Origin: Bordetella parapertussis
GTDB taxonomy: Bacteria > Pseudomonadota > Gammaproteobacteria > Burkholderiales > Thiobacillaceae
Direction: 5' to 3'
DNA length: 64,000 nt
Assembly: GCA_945890495.1 (NCBI GenBank)
Contig: CAMDCO010000002.1
Coordinates: 1-64,000, forward strand
In this document: piece after piece, positions 56,128 through 64,000 of the stretch
Layout of the letters: each line of letters starts with the position of its first letter
Position numbering within the stretch: position 1 is the stretch's first letter
The notes under the pieces: model-generated
What the model saw: the letters and a program-made list of their open reading frames with translations, nothing else
The model's database searches: none
What the model was told of the DNA's origin: nothing
Translations under genes and position numbers: made by a program

Positions 56128-57450
56128 TCAACGCTGCCCCAAAGAGGGTTTTCGCAATTTTCGATACAAGGTCCGCTCGCTGATGCCCAAGGCGCGTGCC
56201 GCCGCCGCCCGGTCGCCGCCCAGCCGCGCCAGCGTCTGCTGCACCAGGGCCTGCTCGACGCCCACGAAAGAGTCCGATGAAACAGCCGCCGAGAGCGGCA
56301 AGGACAGCACCTCTGCCGTGAGGGTGTCGCCATCGGTCAGCAAGAGGGCGCGTTCGATCAGGTTACGCAATTCGCGCACATTGCCCGGAAAGGCGTAGGC
56401 CCGGAGCGCCGCCATGGCATCGGCCTCCATTTTCACGGCCCGGCCGGGCGCCAGACGCGCCAGCAACATATCGACCAGCAAGGGCAGGTCCTCGCCTCGC
56501 TCGCGCAGGGGCGGTAACAAGACAGGAAAGACCGCCAGACGGTAGTAAAGATCGCGTCGAAAGGTCCCCGCCTCGACCATGGTGGCCAGGTCGCGATGCG
56601 TGGCGGCCACCAAACGAAAATCGGCGCGCAAGATCTCCACCCCGCCCACACGACGGAAGGTGCCCGATTCAAGCAGGCGCAACAACTTGACCTGCATGGC
56701 CAGAGGCACATCGCCCAATTCGTCGAGGAACAGGGTCCCGCCAGCGGCATGTTCAATCAGACCGATCTTGCGCTGGTTAGCGCCGGTAAAGGCCCCCTTC
56801 TCGTAGCCAAATAGCTCCGATTCGAACAGCGACTCGGTCAGACCGGAGCACTCCACCGGGACAAAAAGCTGCTCGCGACGCGGGCTTAGGTGATGCACGG
56901 CCTGCGCGGCCAGTTCCTTGCCGGTACCGGACTCGCCCAACAGCAGGACGGGGGTCATGGAGGGTGCGGCTCGATTGATCAACTCCAACATGCGCAGGAA
57001 AGGCTGGGAACGGCCCACCATCGTGGTCGCCCCGGCCGTCAGCGGGCTCTTCTTGCCCAGCGGCAATGCCCGCTCGCCCATGAACTGGATCCGTTCGATA
57101 AAGGCCGTCACCACGCCTTCCGCATCCATCAACGGGGTCAATTCGACATCGACATACTCCTCGCCATGGGGCGTGTGGTGCAGGTGCAGAAGTCTATTGG
57201 GACGCTTGTTCTTCAGAGCGGCCTGCAAGGGGCACGATTCGCCGCATTCGTCACACGGACGCTCGTAACGATGCGACACCGCATAGCAGAAACGCCCAAC
57301 CACAGCGTCATCCGTCATGGCCGCCTGATCCTGCCTATAGGTTCGGATATAGGCCGGGTTGGCCGCCAAGATACGATAGCGCGTATCCACAAGAATGCGC
57401 GGTTCGGGCAGCGCATCAAAAAAAGAACGGAACTCCGAAGTGATCTCCAT
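56128..57450 (-). CDS. Sigma-54-dependent PAS-domain activator
   Basis: A 440-residue activator. The N-terminal PAS domain ([29 protein letters not shown]) contains a cysteine cluster, [23 protein letters not shown], that could hold an iron-sulfur cluster or sense redox. AAA+ domain: Walker [17 protein letters not shown], the sigma-54 contact loop [10 protein letters not shown], Walker [13 protein letters not shown] and R-finger region. Fis-type HTH at the C-terminus ([21 protein letters not shown]). It lies 63 bp upstream of the TrpD-family gene in the same direction and is divergent from a perfect sigma-54 promoter. Confidence 0.92.
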   Translation of the reverse strand: MEITSEFRSFFDALPEPRILVDTRYRILAANPAYIRTYRQDQAAMTDDAVVGRFCYAVSHRYERPCDECGESCPLQAALKNKRPNRLLHLHHTPHGEEYVDVELTPLMDAEGVVTAFIERIQFMGERALPLGKKSPLTAGATTMVGRSQPFLRMLELINRAAPSMTPVLLLGESGTGKELAAQAVHHLSPRREQLFVPVECSGLTESLFESELFGYEKGAFTGANQRKIGLIEHAAGGTLFLDELGDVPLAMQVKLLRLLESGTFRRVGGVEILRADFRLVAATHRDLATMVEAGTFRRDLYYRLAVFPVLLPPLRERGEDLPLLVDMLLARLAPGRAVKMEADAMAALRAYAFPGNVRELRNLIERALLLTDGDTLTAEVLSLPLSAAVSSDSFVGVEQALVQQTLARLGGDRAAAARALGISERTLYRKLRKPSLGQR

Positions 57451-57488
57451 GCGGCCATTAAGCCACAAACTCACCGCTTATGCCACAT

Positions 57489-57508
57489 ATGTCACACATG
57501 ACTGACAT
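57489..57508. promoter_or_regulatory. Candidate upstream activator site for the sigma-54 regulator
   Basis: ATGTCA, 8 bp, TGACAT (57489-57508) is a 20-bp palindrome about 83 bp before the -24 element. Extra TGTCA/TGACA halves lie next to it. Position and symmetry suit an enhancer for the neighbouring activator; it also overlaps the region just upstream of that gene. Confidence 0.5.
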
Positions 57509-57590
57509 AATTGACACAACACCCGCCAACCGATCTCGTGGAAAATACGCAACCAATTGATTTCGCTAAAAAATTATTTTATTTATTAGT

Positions 57591-57605
57591 TGGCACGCGT
57601 ATTGC
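57591..57605 (+). promoter_or_regulatory. Sigma-54 promoter (-24/-12)
   Basis: TGGCACGCGTATTGC matches the consensus TGGCACG-N4-TTGC at every defined base, with exact GG/GC spacing. An A/T-rich stretch precedes it. Transcription should begin near 57617 on the plus strand and reach the terminator at 57705-57740 first. Confidence 0.85.
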
Positions 57606-57616
57606 GTATATAAACA

Positions 57617-57740
57617 CGCAGACCGGAACGATTTGCCATACGGGAGGGACACCCGGCAGAACGCAACGGTTTGTTGTAGCACTCTCCTCTTTTGTGCAGT
57701 GTTTGGGAGGGGGTCGCAAGACCTCCTCCCCCTTTTTTTT
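57617..57740 (+). ncRNA. Candidate sigma-54-dependent small RNA
   Basis: Between a perfect sigma-54 promoter and a strong terminator lies about 124 nt without a credible coding sequence. It can fold as a 5-prime hairpin (CGGG-AGGGACA-CCCG, 57641-57655) and a second one (GCAC ... GTGC, 57679-57697) whose 11-nt loop TCTCCTCTTTT is complementary to Shine-Dalgarno sequences, then the U-tailed terminator. This is the layout of an Hfq-type trans-acting small RNA. Alternatively the leader attenuates the downstream haemoglobin gene. Confidence 0.55.
57705..57740 (+). terminator. Strong Rho-independent terminator of the candidate small RNA
   Basis: An 11-bp stem with one G-U pair (57705-57715 with 57720-57730) closes a GCAA tetraloop and is followed by CC and eight Ts (57733-57740). 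It is placed 48 bp before the haemoglobin ATG. Confidence 0.9.
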
Positions 57741-57787
57741 GCCCGCTGCCATTGAACCCCCCGTCCAAACCCCCACTCTTCCTTACC

Positions 57788-58198
57788 ATGACACACGCGA
57801 TCCAAAGCCACTACGACCGTCTTGGCGGCGAACCCATCATCCGCCGGCTCACCGAACGATTTTATGCCCACATGGATGAGCTACCTGAGACCTATGGCAT
57901 CCGCAAACTTCATGCCGAAGACCTAGCCGACTCACAACAAAAACTGTTCGAGTTCCTCTCCGGTTGGACTGGTGGCCCGCAGCTCTTCGTCGAACGGCGC
58001 GGACAGCCGATGCTGCGCCGCCGCCACATGGGCTTCCCCATCGACAGCAGCGCCCGCGATCAATGGATGCTCTGCATGCGCCTAGCGCTTGATGAGGTCG
58101 TCAGCGATGTATCGCTCCGCGAAGATCTCTACACCGCCCTCTTAAAGCTTGCAGATCACATGCGCAACCAGCATGATCCTGCCCAATCCCCCTCCTGA
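57788..58198 (+). CDS. Group II truncated haemoglobin
   Basis: A 136-residue truncated globin of group II (GlbO type). Features: SHYDRLGGEPIIRRLTERFYAHMDEL, the loop and E-helix LFEFLSGWTGGPQLFVERRGQPMLRRRHMGFPI with the proximal-side His, and the group-II Trp in QWMLCMRLAL. It binds O2 or NO, possibly for NO detoxification next to nitrate respiration. ATG at 57788; the upstream frame is not credible. The terminator just upstream means it needs its own promoter or readthrough. Confidence 0.92.
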   Translation: MTHAIQSHYDRLGGEPIIRRLTERFYAHMDELPETYGIRKLHAEDLADSQQKLFEFLSGWTGGPQLFVERRGQPMLRRRHMGFPIDSSARDQWMLCMRLALDEVVSDVSLREDLYTALLKLADHMRNQHDPAQSPS

Positions 58199-58223
58199 TA
58201 GACCAACCCCGAAAGGAATCTCC

Positions 58224-58604
58224 ATGTCCGTAACCCCCATGCAACTCGTCGCCGAGGCCCGTGCCCAGGTTCAGGAAGTCGATCCCCAATCCGCCTGGGA
58301 CAGCATGTCCGGCCCGGTTCAAGTGCTCGATGTACGCGAAGCCGGTGAATTCGAGGCCGGGCGCATCCCGGGCGCCGTCAATGTCCCGCGTGGCATTCTG
58401 GAATTCCGGATTGGCGAACTGCCGGATTTCGTCAACAAGGCCGCGCCCGTCCTGATCTATTGCCGAACCGGCGGACGCGCCGCCCTGGCCGCCGTGCAAC
58501 TGTCCCGAATCGGCTACACCAACCTCAAATCAATCACCGGTGGCATCATGGGCTGGCAAGCGGCCAACCTGCCGGTCGAGACCGAGAAGACCGATTACTA
58601 CTGA
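58224..58604 (+). CDS. Single-domain rhodanese-like sulfurtransferase
   Basis: A 126-residue protein. VQVLDVREAGEFEAGRIPGAVNVPRGILEF leads to the active-site loop IYCRTGGRAALAA with the persulfide-forming Cys, then GITNLKSITGGIMGWQA-like end. Cytoplasmic. A GAAAGGAAT ribosome site precedes ATG 58224, and it follows the haemoglobin gene by 25 bp, so they are likely co-transcribed. Confidence 0.9.
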   Translation: MSVTPMQLVAEARAQVQEVDPQSAWDSMSGPVQVLDVREAGEFEAGRIPGAVNVPRGILEFRIGELPDFVNKAAPVLIYCRTGGRAALAAVQLSRIGYTNLKSITGGIMGWQAANLPVETEKTDYY

Positions 58605-58633
58605 TCAAATCGCCCCGCCAACAGGCGCGCCGC

Positions 58634-59185
58634 CTATTTCGCAGGCGGTGCCAGCCTGATTTCTGGCACGACGCGCGTATTTTCGCCGTCAACGATGAAC
58701 CAAAGCTCGCCCTCCTGCAGCGTACATTGCAACTGCATGCCCCGCGCCGCGAAGGCCGCCAGCGCACGAGAATCCTCCGCCGTCACATTGATGATGGCGA
58801 GATTGTCCTGTTTCTGCAGCGCCGCCTTGTTCTGTTGCCACCACATGTCGGCAACGCGTCCGCCGTAGGTCACCACCACGACCTGCCGTGCTCGGCCGCA
58901 AGCGCGACGGATACGCTTCTCATCAGGCAGACCCACCTCGACCCAAAGATCAATGACGCCGGTCAGGTCCCTAGCCCACAGATCCGGTTCATCGTCAGAC
59001 GACAAACCCTTGCCGAAGCTCAATGCCTCACTCGCATACAAGGCGAAGGCGAGCACACGCACCATCATGCGCTCATCCGTTTCTGACGGATGACGAGCAA
59101 CCGTTAGTGTGTGATTCTGGTAGTAATTGCGATCGAGATCAGCGATCTGCAATTCCACCCTGAAAATTGTCGATTTGAGAGCCAT
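58634..59185 (-). CDS. yaeQ: YaeQ family protein
   Basis: A 183-residue YaeQ protein (PD-(D/E)XK-like fold). Signature: MALKSTIFRVELQIADLDRNYYQNHTLTVARHPSETDERMMVRVLAFALYA, then EPDLWARDLTGVIDLWVEVGLPDEKRIRRACGRA. YaeQ was first noted for compensating loss of RfaH; its biochemical role is unknown. Convergent with the rhodanese gene. Confidence 0.93.
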   Translation of the reverse strand: MALKSTIFRVELQIADLDRNYYQNHTLTVARHPSETDERMMVRVLAFALYASEALSFGKGLSSDDEPDLWARDLTGVIDLWVEVGLPDEKRIRRACGRARQVVVVTYGGRVADMWWQQNKAALQKQDNLAIINVTAEDSRALAAFAARGMQLQCTLQEGELWFIVDGENTRVVPEIRLAPPAK

Positions 59186-59280
59186 AGTAGAGCCGTAGTG
59201 CGCGCCTGATGCGGCGGCGCATTATCCACGATCCCTGTCTGCGCCGCAGCTATAACGGCGCAGCCGCCCGGGGCAATCCG

Positions 59281-59415
59281 CTATTTATTGGCCGGAGTTT
59301 GGATGGGCGAATGTCCCTTGCCACCCCCAAACGGGGCCGCCGGCACGACCGTTTTGGTCTTGTCCTTCTTGGGTTTCTTCTGCTCGCGATTACTGCGTAT
59401 CTGACCTTTGGCCAT
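59281..59415 (-). CDS. Small conserved basic protein (44 aa)
   Basis: The minus-strand frame begins M-A-K-G-Q-I-R-S-N-R-E-Q-K-K-P-K-K-D-K-T and continues for 44 residues to TAG at 59281-59283. AAAAGGAGAATCCC precedes the ATG. This N-terminus is found in many small uncharacterised proteobacterial proteins. The plus-strand frame over the same DNA (59209-59445) is a shadow. Confidence 0.7.
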   Translation of the reverse strand: MAKGQIRSNREQKKPKKDKTKTVVPAAPFGGGKGHSPIQTPANK

Positions 59416-59477
59416 GGGATTCTCCTTTTAGAGGTAAGGATGTGAGGCGACCCCTCACACGCGATCCGTTCTGTGAC

Positions 59478-59567
59478 TGGCGGAAGCGGTGAGATTCGAA
59501 CTCACGAAGGATTCTCATCCTCGCCGGTTTTCAAGACCGGTGCATTAAACCACTCTGCCACGCTTCC
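59478..59567 (-). tRNA. tRNA-Ser(TGA)
   Basis: 90 nt on the minus strand with acceptor GGAAGCG/CGCTTCC, discriminator G and encoded CCA. The anticodon loop CTTGAAA in stem CCGGT/ACCGG gives anticodon TGA (reads UCA). The long variable arm is typical of serine. T loop TTCGAAT. Confidence 0.95.
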
Positions 59568-59673
59568 CTATCGTTCCTACAAACCAACACTCGCCGGTTT
59601 TAGCTCCGGCCGGGCTACGCCCTTAACCGGCAAGCCGGTTAGCCGGTGCGTATTGTAGCCGAAGCGGCCGCTC

Positions 59674-61056
59674 CTAATCCTGCGCGCAACGACGCAACAA
59701 CTCAAAAAAGGGCAGCGCCTTGGTCAGGCATTCCTGATACTCCGCCTCCCAGATGGAGTCGGAAACGATGCCACCGCCGGCCCAGAACACCATGTGGTCG
59801 TCGTGCTGAACCGCCGTGCGGATGGCAATATTGCTGTCCATGTCACCGGCATCGCTGATCCATCCGAGGCTGCCGCAATAGACGCCGCGCCGACAGTCTT
59901 CCAACTCAGCGATAATCTCCATGGCCCGCCGCTTGGGCGCACCGGTGATCGATCCACCCGGAAAAGCGGCCTCCAGCAAGTCTACCGCGTCACGATCGGC
60001 GGTTAGCCGACCAGTCACCGTACTGACGAGGTGATGGACCCGGGCATAGCTTTCTGGCCTAAAGAGTTCGGGTACAGCCATGCTGCCCGGCACGCAAACT
60101 CGGCCTAGATCATTGCGCAGCAGATCAACGATCATCAGGTTTTCGGCTCTATCCTTAGGCGACGCGGATAATTCCTCGCGTAACGCATTATCAATCAACG
60201 GATCGGGGTCACGCCGACGCGTACCTTTGATCGGCCGGGTCGTCACATCGCCGTCCTTAATGGCTAAGAATTGCTCCGGCGAGGTGGACAGCACAGCCCC
60301 GCCGGGATAGCGCATGAAGGCGCCGTAGGGCGCCGGGTTGATCTGCCGCAAGTGCTGATAGGCCAGCCAGGCATCGCCCTCAACCGGGACGGAAAGGCGT
60401 TGCGCAATATTGACTTGGTAACAATCGCCGGCGGCGATGTAGGCCTGCACCTGTTCCAGCGCGAGGCGATAGGTGTCCATCGTAAATCGGGCGGAAACGG
60501 GCCCCGTGATCCGAAAGGGGGTATACCCCGGAGCCGGCTGCACCGTCCCATACAGGCGTTCCGCCCATTGCTGCGCAAGGGATTGAGGGTCGGCCAGATA
60601 CGCCGCCGTGACCAAGGTCGTGGATCGCATCTGATGGTCGACGATCAGCGCCCAGTCATAAAGGCCGACCGCCATCTCCGGCAGCGCATCGCTCCCCACC
60701 GCAACCGGTTGGCGATCGATTTGAGCCGCCAGATCGTAAGCCCAATAGCCCATCGCACCGCCCGCAAAAGGGATGCCGGGCAACGCCGAACCGGAACGCT
60801 GAGCCAGTTGTTCCCGTAGCAGTTGCAAGGGGTTTTCGTTACGCTCGCTAACCCCGCGTGAATCGGTGATGCGGGTACGCCCCGCCTGGGTCAGCAGGGT
60901 CGTGGAGGGGGCCGCGCTGAGGATGTCATAGCGGCCGAGGCAATGGCCATCGTGCGCACCACTATCCAGCCAGATGGCCCACGGCTCATCGGCTATTGCC
61001 GCGAAAAGAACACGGGTATCGCCTTGATAAGGGAGCGGCAACGCACGCAGGGACAT
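59674..61056 (-). CDS. pabB: Aminodeoxychorismate synthase component I
   Basis: A 460-residue PabB that aminates chorismate for folate synthesis with PabA (not in the window). TrpE/PabB core: PYGAFMRYPGGAVLSTSPEQFLAIKDGDVTTRPIKGTRRR, DPLIDNALREELSASPKDRAENLMIVDLLRNDLGRV, SVTGRLTADRDAVDLLEAAFPGGSITGAPKRRAMEIIAELE and the C-terminal NIAIRTAVQ. PIKGT rather than PIAGT favours PabB over TrpE. tRNA-Thr lies upstream. Confidence 0.93.
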   Translation of the reverse strand: MSLRALPLPYQGDTRVLFAAIADEPWAIWLDSGAHDGHCLGRYDILSAAPSTTLLTQAGRTRITDSRGVSERNENPLQLLREQLAQRSGSALPGIPFAGGAMGYWAYDLAAQIDRQPVAVGSDALPEMAVGLYDWALIVDHQMRSTTLVTAAYLADPQSLAQQWAERLYGTVQPAPGYTPFRITGPVSARFTMDTYRLALEQVQAYIAAGDCYQVNIAQRLSVPVEGDAWLAYQHLRQINPAPYGAFMRYPGGAVLSTSPEQFLAIKDGDVTTRPIKGTRRRDPDPLIDNALREELSASPKDRAENLMIVDLLRNDLGRVCVPGSMAVPELFRPESYARVHHLVSTVTGRLTADRDAVDLLEAAFPGGSITGAPKRRAMEIIAELEDCRRGVYCGSLGWISDAGDMDSNIAIRTAVQHDDHMVFWAGGGIVSDSIWEAEYQECLTKALPFFELLRRCAQD

Positions 61057-61064
61057 GATGAATT

Positions 61065-61140
61065 TGGTGCCGACAACAGGAATCGAACCCGTGACCTACT
61101 GATTACAAATCAGTTGCTCTACCAACTGAGCTATGTCGGC
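61065..61140 (-). tRNA. tRNA-Thr(TGT)
   Basis: 76 nt on the minus strand. Acceptor GCCGACA/TGTCGGC, D arm TAGCTCAGTTGGTAGAGC, anticodon loop TTTGTAA (anticodon TGT, reads ACA), T arm CGGGTTCGATTCCTG with one mismatch and encoded CCA. Confidence 0.95.
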
Positions 61141-61189
61141 GAATGGTGTATTGGAAAATACCGGGGTGATTATAACGAAAGGTCCGAGA

Positions 61190-61627
61190 CTATTTGACGA
61201 TGTGCAGGGACGGTTTGCCTCGGGACGGCTTTACCGCTTCACCCTGCGCCGGGTTCGAAACAGGTGCAGAATCCAACACGCCGTCCTGATCATTGTCGGC
61301 ATCGCTCCCCATCGCGTCCGGAACCGCAAAACTCATGCCTTCGCCGGTCTCACGGGCATAGATGGCCAAGACATTGGCGACCGGGGCCTCCACGCGCTGG
61401 GCCACGCCGCCAAAACGGGCGCTGAAGCTGAGCCAGTCGTCGGTGATATCGAGACCCTGCACAGACTCCGGATGCACATTCAGGGTGATTTCGCCGTTGC
61501 GGGCATAGCCCGGCGGAATCTGCGCCTGAGCGTCCGCGCGGAGGGTGAGATACGGGGTGTAGCCCGCGTTAACGCACCATTCGTAAAGGGCGCGCAACAA
61601 ATAGGGCTGTTGAGAAAGCACCGGCAC
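61190..61627 (-). CDS. sspB: SspB, ClpXP adaptor
   Basis: A 145-residue SspB that delivers ssrA-tagged proteins to ClpXP. The folded domain has PYLLRALYEWCVNAGYTPYLTLRAD, NGEITLNVHPESVQGLDI, and LSFSARFGGVAQRVEAPVANVLAIYARETGEGMSF. A flexible tail ends in the ClpX-binding motif (RGKPSLHIVK). Operon with sspA, 8 bp apart. Confidence 0.93.
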   Translation of the reverse strand: MPVLSQQPYLLRALYEWCVNAGYTPYLTLRADAQAQIPPGYARNGEITLNVHPESVQGLDITDDWLSFSARFGGVAQRVEAPVANVLAIYARETGEGMSFAVPDAMGSDADNDQDGVLDSAPVSNPAQGEAVKPSRGKPSLHIVK

Positions 61628-61635
61628 CGGAGGCC

Positions 61636-62235
61636 TTATTTGCGCATCGATTTTTCGACCGGGGTCAAGGCATCGACGAAGGTCGGGCGAGCAAACAGCA
61701 TCTCGGCATATTTAAGGATGGGAGCGGCCTGACGCGGCAACTGGATGCCGTAATGCCCCAGACGCCACAGGAGCGGGGTCATCGCCACATCCACCATGGT
61801 GTAGTCATCGCCCATCATGTAGCGGTTACGGGCAAATAACGGGGCGATCTGGGCCAGGTTGTCGCGTATCTGCGTACGGGTCTTGTCCATCTGTTTGTTG
61901 TCCGGATTAGACAATTCCCGCACCTGCGAAAACAGGTCCTTTTCGAGGTTATGCAACATCAACCGGGCGCGGGCACGCATCGCCGGATCGGCTGGCATCA
62001 ACTGGGGATGCGGAAAACGCTCGTCAATATACTCATTGATGATGTTCGACTCATACAGGATGAGATCGCGTTCCACCAGAATAGGGAGGTGGCCATACGG
62101 GTTGAGCGAGGCGACCTCCTCTTGACGATCGAAGTCATCAATGTGCTTGATGTCGAAGTCCATGCCCTTTTCAAACAAGACAATGCGACAACGGTGGCTA
62201 AATAAGCACGCGGTGCCCGAGTAGAGAGTCATCAT
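61636..62235 (-). CDS. sspA: Stringent starvation protein A
   Basis: A 199-residue GST-fold protein that binds RNA polymerase in enterobacteria. Starts TLYSGTACLFSHRCRIVLFEKGMDFDIKHID, then NPYGHLPILVERDLILYESNIINEYIDERFPHPQLMPADP. A second ATG directly follows the first. Lies between petC and sspB, an order often seen in beta- and gammaproteobacteria. Confidence 0.94.
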   Translation of the reverse strand: MMTLYSGTACLFSHRCRIVLFEKGMDFDIKHIDDFDRQEEVASLNPYGHLPILVERDLILYESNIINEYIDERFPHPQLMPADPAMRARARLMLHNLEKDLFSQVRELSNPDNKQMDKTRTQIRDNLAQIAPLFARNRYMMGDDYTMVDVAMTPLLWRLGHYGIQLPRQAAPILKYAEMLFARPTFVDALTPVEKSMRK

Positions 62236-62253
62236 ACAAAACAGCCTTTACGA

Positions 62254-63036
62254 TCAGTGGATATCTTTCCAGTAAGCCTTTTTCAGGTAGAACGCGATGA
62301 TAAGGAAAATACCCAAAAATAGCAGTACAAAAACACCTATCCGACTACGCGTAGGTGCCGCAGGCTCCCCCATCCAGGTCAAATAATTGACCAGATCACC
62401 CACCATGAGATCGTACTCAGCCGAGGACAAACGACCCGGTTTGTTCAACTCAAGGCGATCAATAACGCTGTGCGTCTTGCCGTCTTCACCCAGCTCGGCG
62501 CGCATGACGGCCACCTGATGACCCTGTAGACCGGCCAACACATGCGGCATGCCGACCTTGTCGAAGACGGTGTTGTTCCAGCCTGTCGCCCGCGTATCGT
62601 CGCGGTAGAAGCCACGCAGATAGGTATAGATCCAATCCGCGCCCCGCGAACGGGAAATCACCGACAGGTCCGGCGGCGGTGCGCCAAACCATTCCTTGGC
62701 ATCTGACGGGCGCATAGCGGCCGTCATGGTGCTGCCCACCTTATCGCTGGTGAAGAGCAGGTTCTCCTTGATCTGCGCCTCGGTGAGGCCGATGTCGGTC
62801 ATGCGCACAAAACGCATATAGCCCGCCGAGTGGCAAGACAGGCAGTAATTGGTAAAGGTACGGGCGCCGCGTTGCAGGGACTCGTGATCATCGATATTGA
62901 CCGGTGCGCGATCCAGATGGACAGCAGTCGAGGCCTGGGCCTGCAGCGGGGTACACAGCGGCGCGGCCAACAGGGCAAGGGCAAAGATCTTGCGGAGGCG
63001 CGCGGGGGCGAGGGTCATAAAGTTCATGTTCGTCAT
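62254..63036 (-). CDS. petC: Cytochrome c1 of the bc1 complex
   Basis: A 260-residue cytochrome c1. Signal-like N-terminus (RKIFALALLAAPLCTPLQAQA), heme site CLSCHS in NYCLSCHSAGYMRFVRM, Met ligand in GMPHVLAGLQGHQVA-type region, PPDLSVISRSRGADWIYTYLRGFYRD and a C-terminal anchor (IGVFVLLFLGIFLIIAFYLKKAYWKDIH). The ATG at 63027 has a better spaced GAGGA and may be the true start. Confidence 0.94.
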   Translation of the reverse strand: MTNMNFMTLAPARLRKIFALALLAAPLCTPLQAQASTAVHLDRAPVNIDDHESLQRGARTFTNYCLSCHSAGYMRFVRMTDIGLTEAQIKENLLFTSDKVGSTMTAAMRPSDAKEWFGAPPPDLSVISRSRGADWIYTYLRGFYRDDTRATGWNNTVFDKVGMPHVLAGLQGHQVAVMRAELGEDGKTHSVIDRLELNKPGRLSSAEYDLMVGDLVNYLTWMGEPAAPTRSRIGVFVLLFLGIFLIIAFYLKKAYWKDIH

Positions 63037-63044
63037 CCTCGTCT

Positions 63045-64000
63045 TCAGGAGGTCACACGATCCGGCTCGGCGCGGTACGAATCATATTTCGTGTACCACG
63101 GCATCAGCAGGAAAAAGGCAAAGTAGATCACCGACAGGACACGGGCGATCCAGGTATACAGGGTGGTCGCAGGCAAAATTCCGAGCACCCCAAGACCGAT
63201 GAAGGCAAGAACAAAGACCCCTAGGGCGATCTTATATTTCGGACCCCGGTAACGGATCGACTTGACCGGCGAGCGGTCCAACCAGGGCAGGAGGAAGAAG
63301 ATCACCACGGCCACGCCCATGGCTACGACGCCGGGGAACTGCGATCCAAAGATAGGCGGCACCGCACGCAGGATGGCGTAGTAGGGGGTGAAGTACCAAA
63401 CCGGGGCAATATGCTCCGGGGTCTTCATCGGATCGGCCGGGATAAAGTTGTTGGCCTCGATGAAATAGCCGCCCATCTCGGGTGCGAAGAACAGGATGGC
63501 CGAGAACACAATCAGGAACACCACCACACCGAGGATGTCCTTCACCGTGTAATACGGATGGAAAGGAATGCCATCCAACGGCAGATGCGTCACGGGATCC
63601 TTGTTCTTCTTGATCTCGACGCCGTCCGGGTTGTTAGAACCGACCTCGTGCAGGGCCACCAAGTGGGCCGCCACCAGACCGACCAACACCAGCGGCAGGG
63701 CGATAACATGGAAGGCGAAGAAACGGTTCAGCGTCGCATCACCCACCACAAAGTCGCCCCGGAGCAGGGTGGAAATATCCTCGCCAATAAAGGGGATGGC
63801 AGAGAACAGATTGATAATGACCTGAGCGCCCCAGTAGGACATCTGACCCCACGGCAGCAAGTAACCCATGAAGGCCTCAGCCATCAGCATCAGGAAGATC
63901 AGCATGCCGAAGATCCAGATCAGTTCACGCGGCTTGCGATACGAACCGTAGAGCAGGCCACGCATCATGTGCAGATAGACCACGATGAAGAACATCGAGG
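63045..64000 (-). CDS. petB: Cytochrome b of the bc1 complex (5-prime end outside window)
   Basis: The C-terminal ~318 residues of cytochrome b; the start lies beyond the window. Visible: GYLLPWGQMSYWGAQVIINL, FFAFHVIALPLVLVGLVAAHLVALHEVGSNNPDG with heme His residues, the Qo-site PEWY equivalent (here APVWYF after KTPEHIAP) and several late helices. The PVWY in place of PEWY would lack the usual Qo glutamate; check against relatives, since PVWY/PEWY variation is known among proteobacteria. petBC order is normal. Confidence 0.93.
   Translation of the reverse strand, partial: SMFFIVVYLHMMRGLLYGSYRKPRELIWIFGMLIFLMLMAEAFMGYLLPWGQMSYWGAQVIINLFSAIPFIGEDISTLLRGDFVVGDATLNRFFAFHVIALPLVLVGLVAAHLVALHEVGSNNPDGVEIKKNKDPVTHLPLDGIPFHPYYTVKDILGVVVFLIVFSAILFFAPEMGGYFIEANNFIPADPMKTPEHIAPVWYFTPYYAILRAVPPIFGSQFPGVVAMGVAVVIFFLLPWLDRSPVKSIRYRGPKYKIALGVFVLAFIGLGVLGILPATTLYTWIARVLSVIYFAFFLLMPWYTKYDSYRAEPDRVTS

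Noticed and set aside
59209-59445. Plus-strand 78-residue protein
   Set aside because: A 44-residue conserved protein with a strong ribosome site lies on the opposite strand.

Overview
The window is a proteobacterial chromosome segment carrying an intact-looking tailed-phage prophage. The host genes are GC-rich. They include cytochrome bc1 (petB-petC) next to sspA-sspB, a napDAGHB periplasmic nitrate reductase operon, ppk1/ppx, tusE, yaeQ and pabB. This set points to a beta- or gammaproteobacterium that can respire nitrate; I cannot name the genus from sequence alone.

Layout: 1-4.7 kb is host DNA (MHYT/CHASE sensor kinase, a small periplasmic protein, a TusE-type protein, a PuuD-like membrane protein). 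About 4.76-37.45 kb is the prophage, bounded by an imperfect ~25-bp repeat and by shared integrase arm-type motifs. Its early-left operon (11.26 to 4.95 kb, minus strand) carries many small genes, a dUTPase, a DUF2303 protein, a PrtN-like activator and a degenerate tRNA. A switch region (11.3-12.5 kb) has repressor, Cro-like gene and four related operators. Next come a primase/helicase and an iteron/alternating purine-pyrimidine region that looks like a replication origin, then lambda-like head and siphovirus tail genes (terminase, portal, protease-capsid fusion, tail tube, frameshifted chaperone, tape measure). A diversity-generating retroelement (DGR) is built into the tail-fibre locus, followed by holin candidates, a DUF5675 lysis candidate, nested Rz/Rz1, and the integrase.

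37.5-64 kb is host again: a TSUP transporter, crcB, napDAGHB with FNR-type boxes, ppk1 with a Pho box, ppx, a SpmAB-like protein, a radical SAM protein, a COG2509 flavoprotein, a 3 x 148-bp tandem repeat, a TrpD-family/Rieske pair with a sigma-54 activator, and a divergent sigma-54 promoter that reads into a strong terminator before any gene (a candidate small RNA). Then follow truncated haemoglobin, rhodanese, yaeQ, tRNA-Ser(TGA), pabB, tRNA-Thr(TGT), sspB, sspA, petC and a partial petB.

The standout system is the DGR. The order is target fibre with variable repeat (VR), avd, template repeat (TR), reverse transcriptase. VR and TR align over 119 bp with 12 mismatches, and every mismatch lies opposite an adenine of the TR. 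A GACA-loop hairpin follows the VR, as in known DGR targets. The phage should therefore diversify the receptor-binding end of its tail fibre by adenine-directed mutagenic retrohoming.
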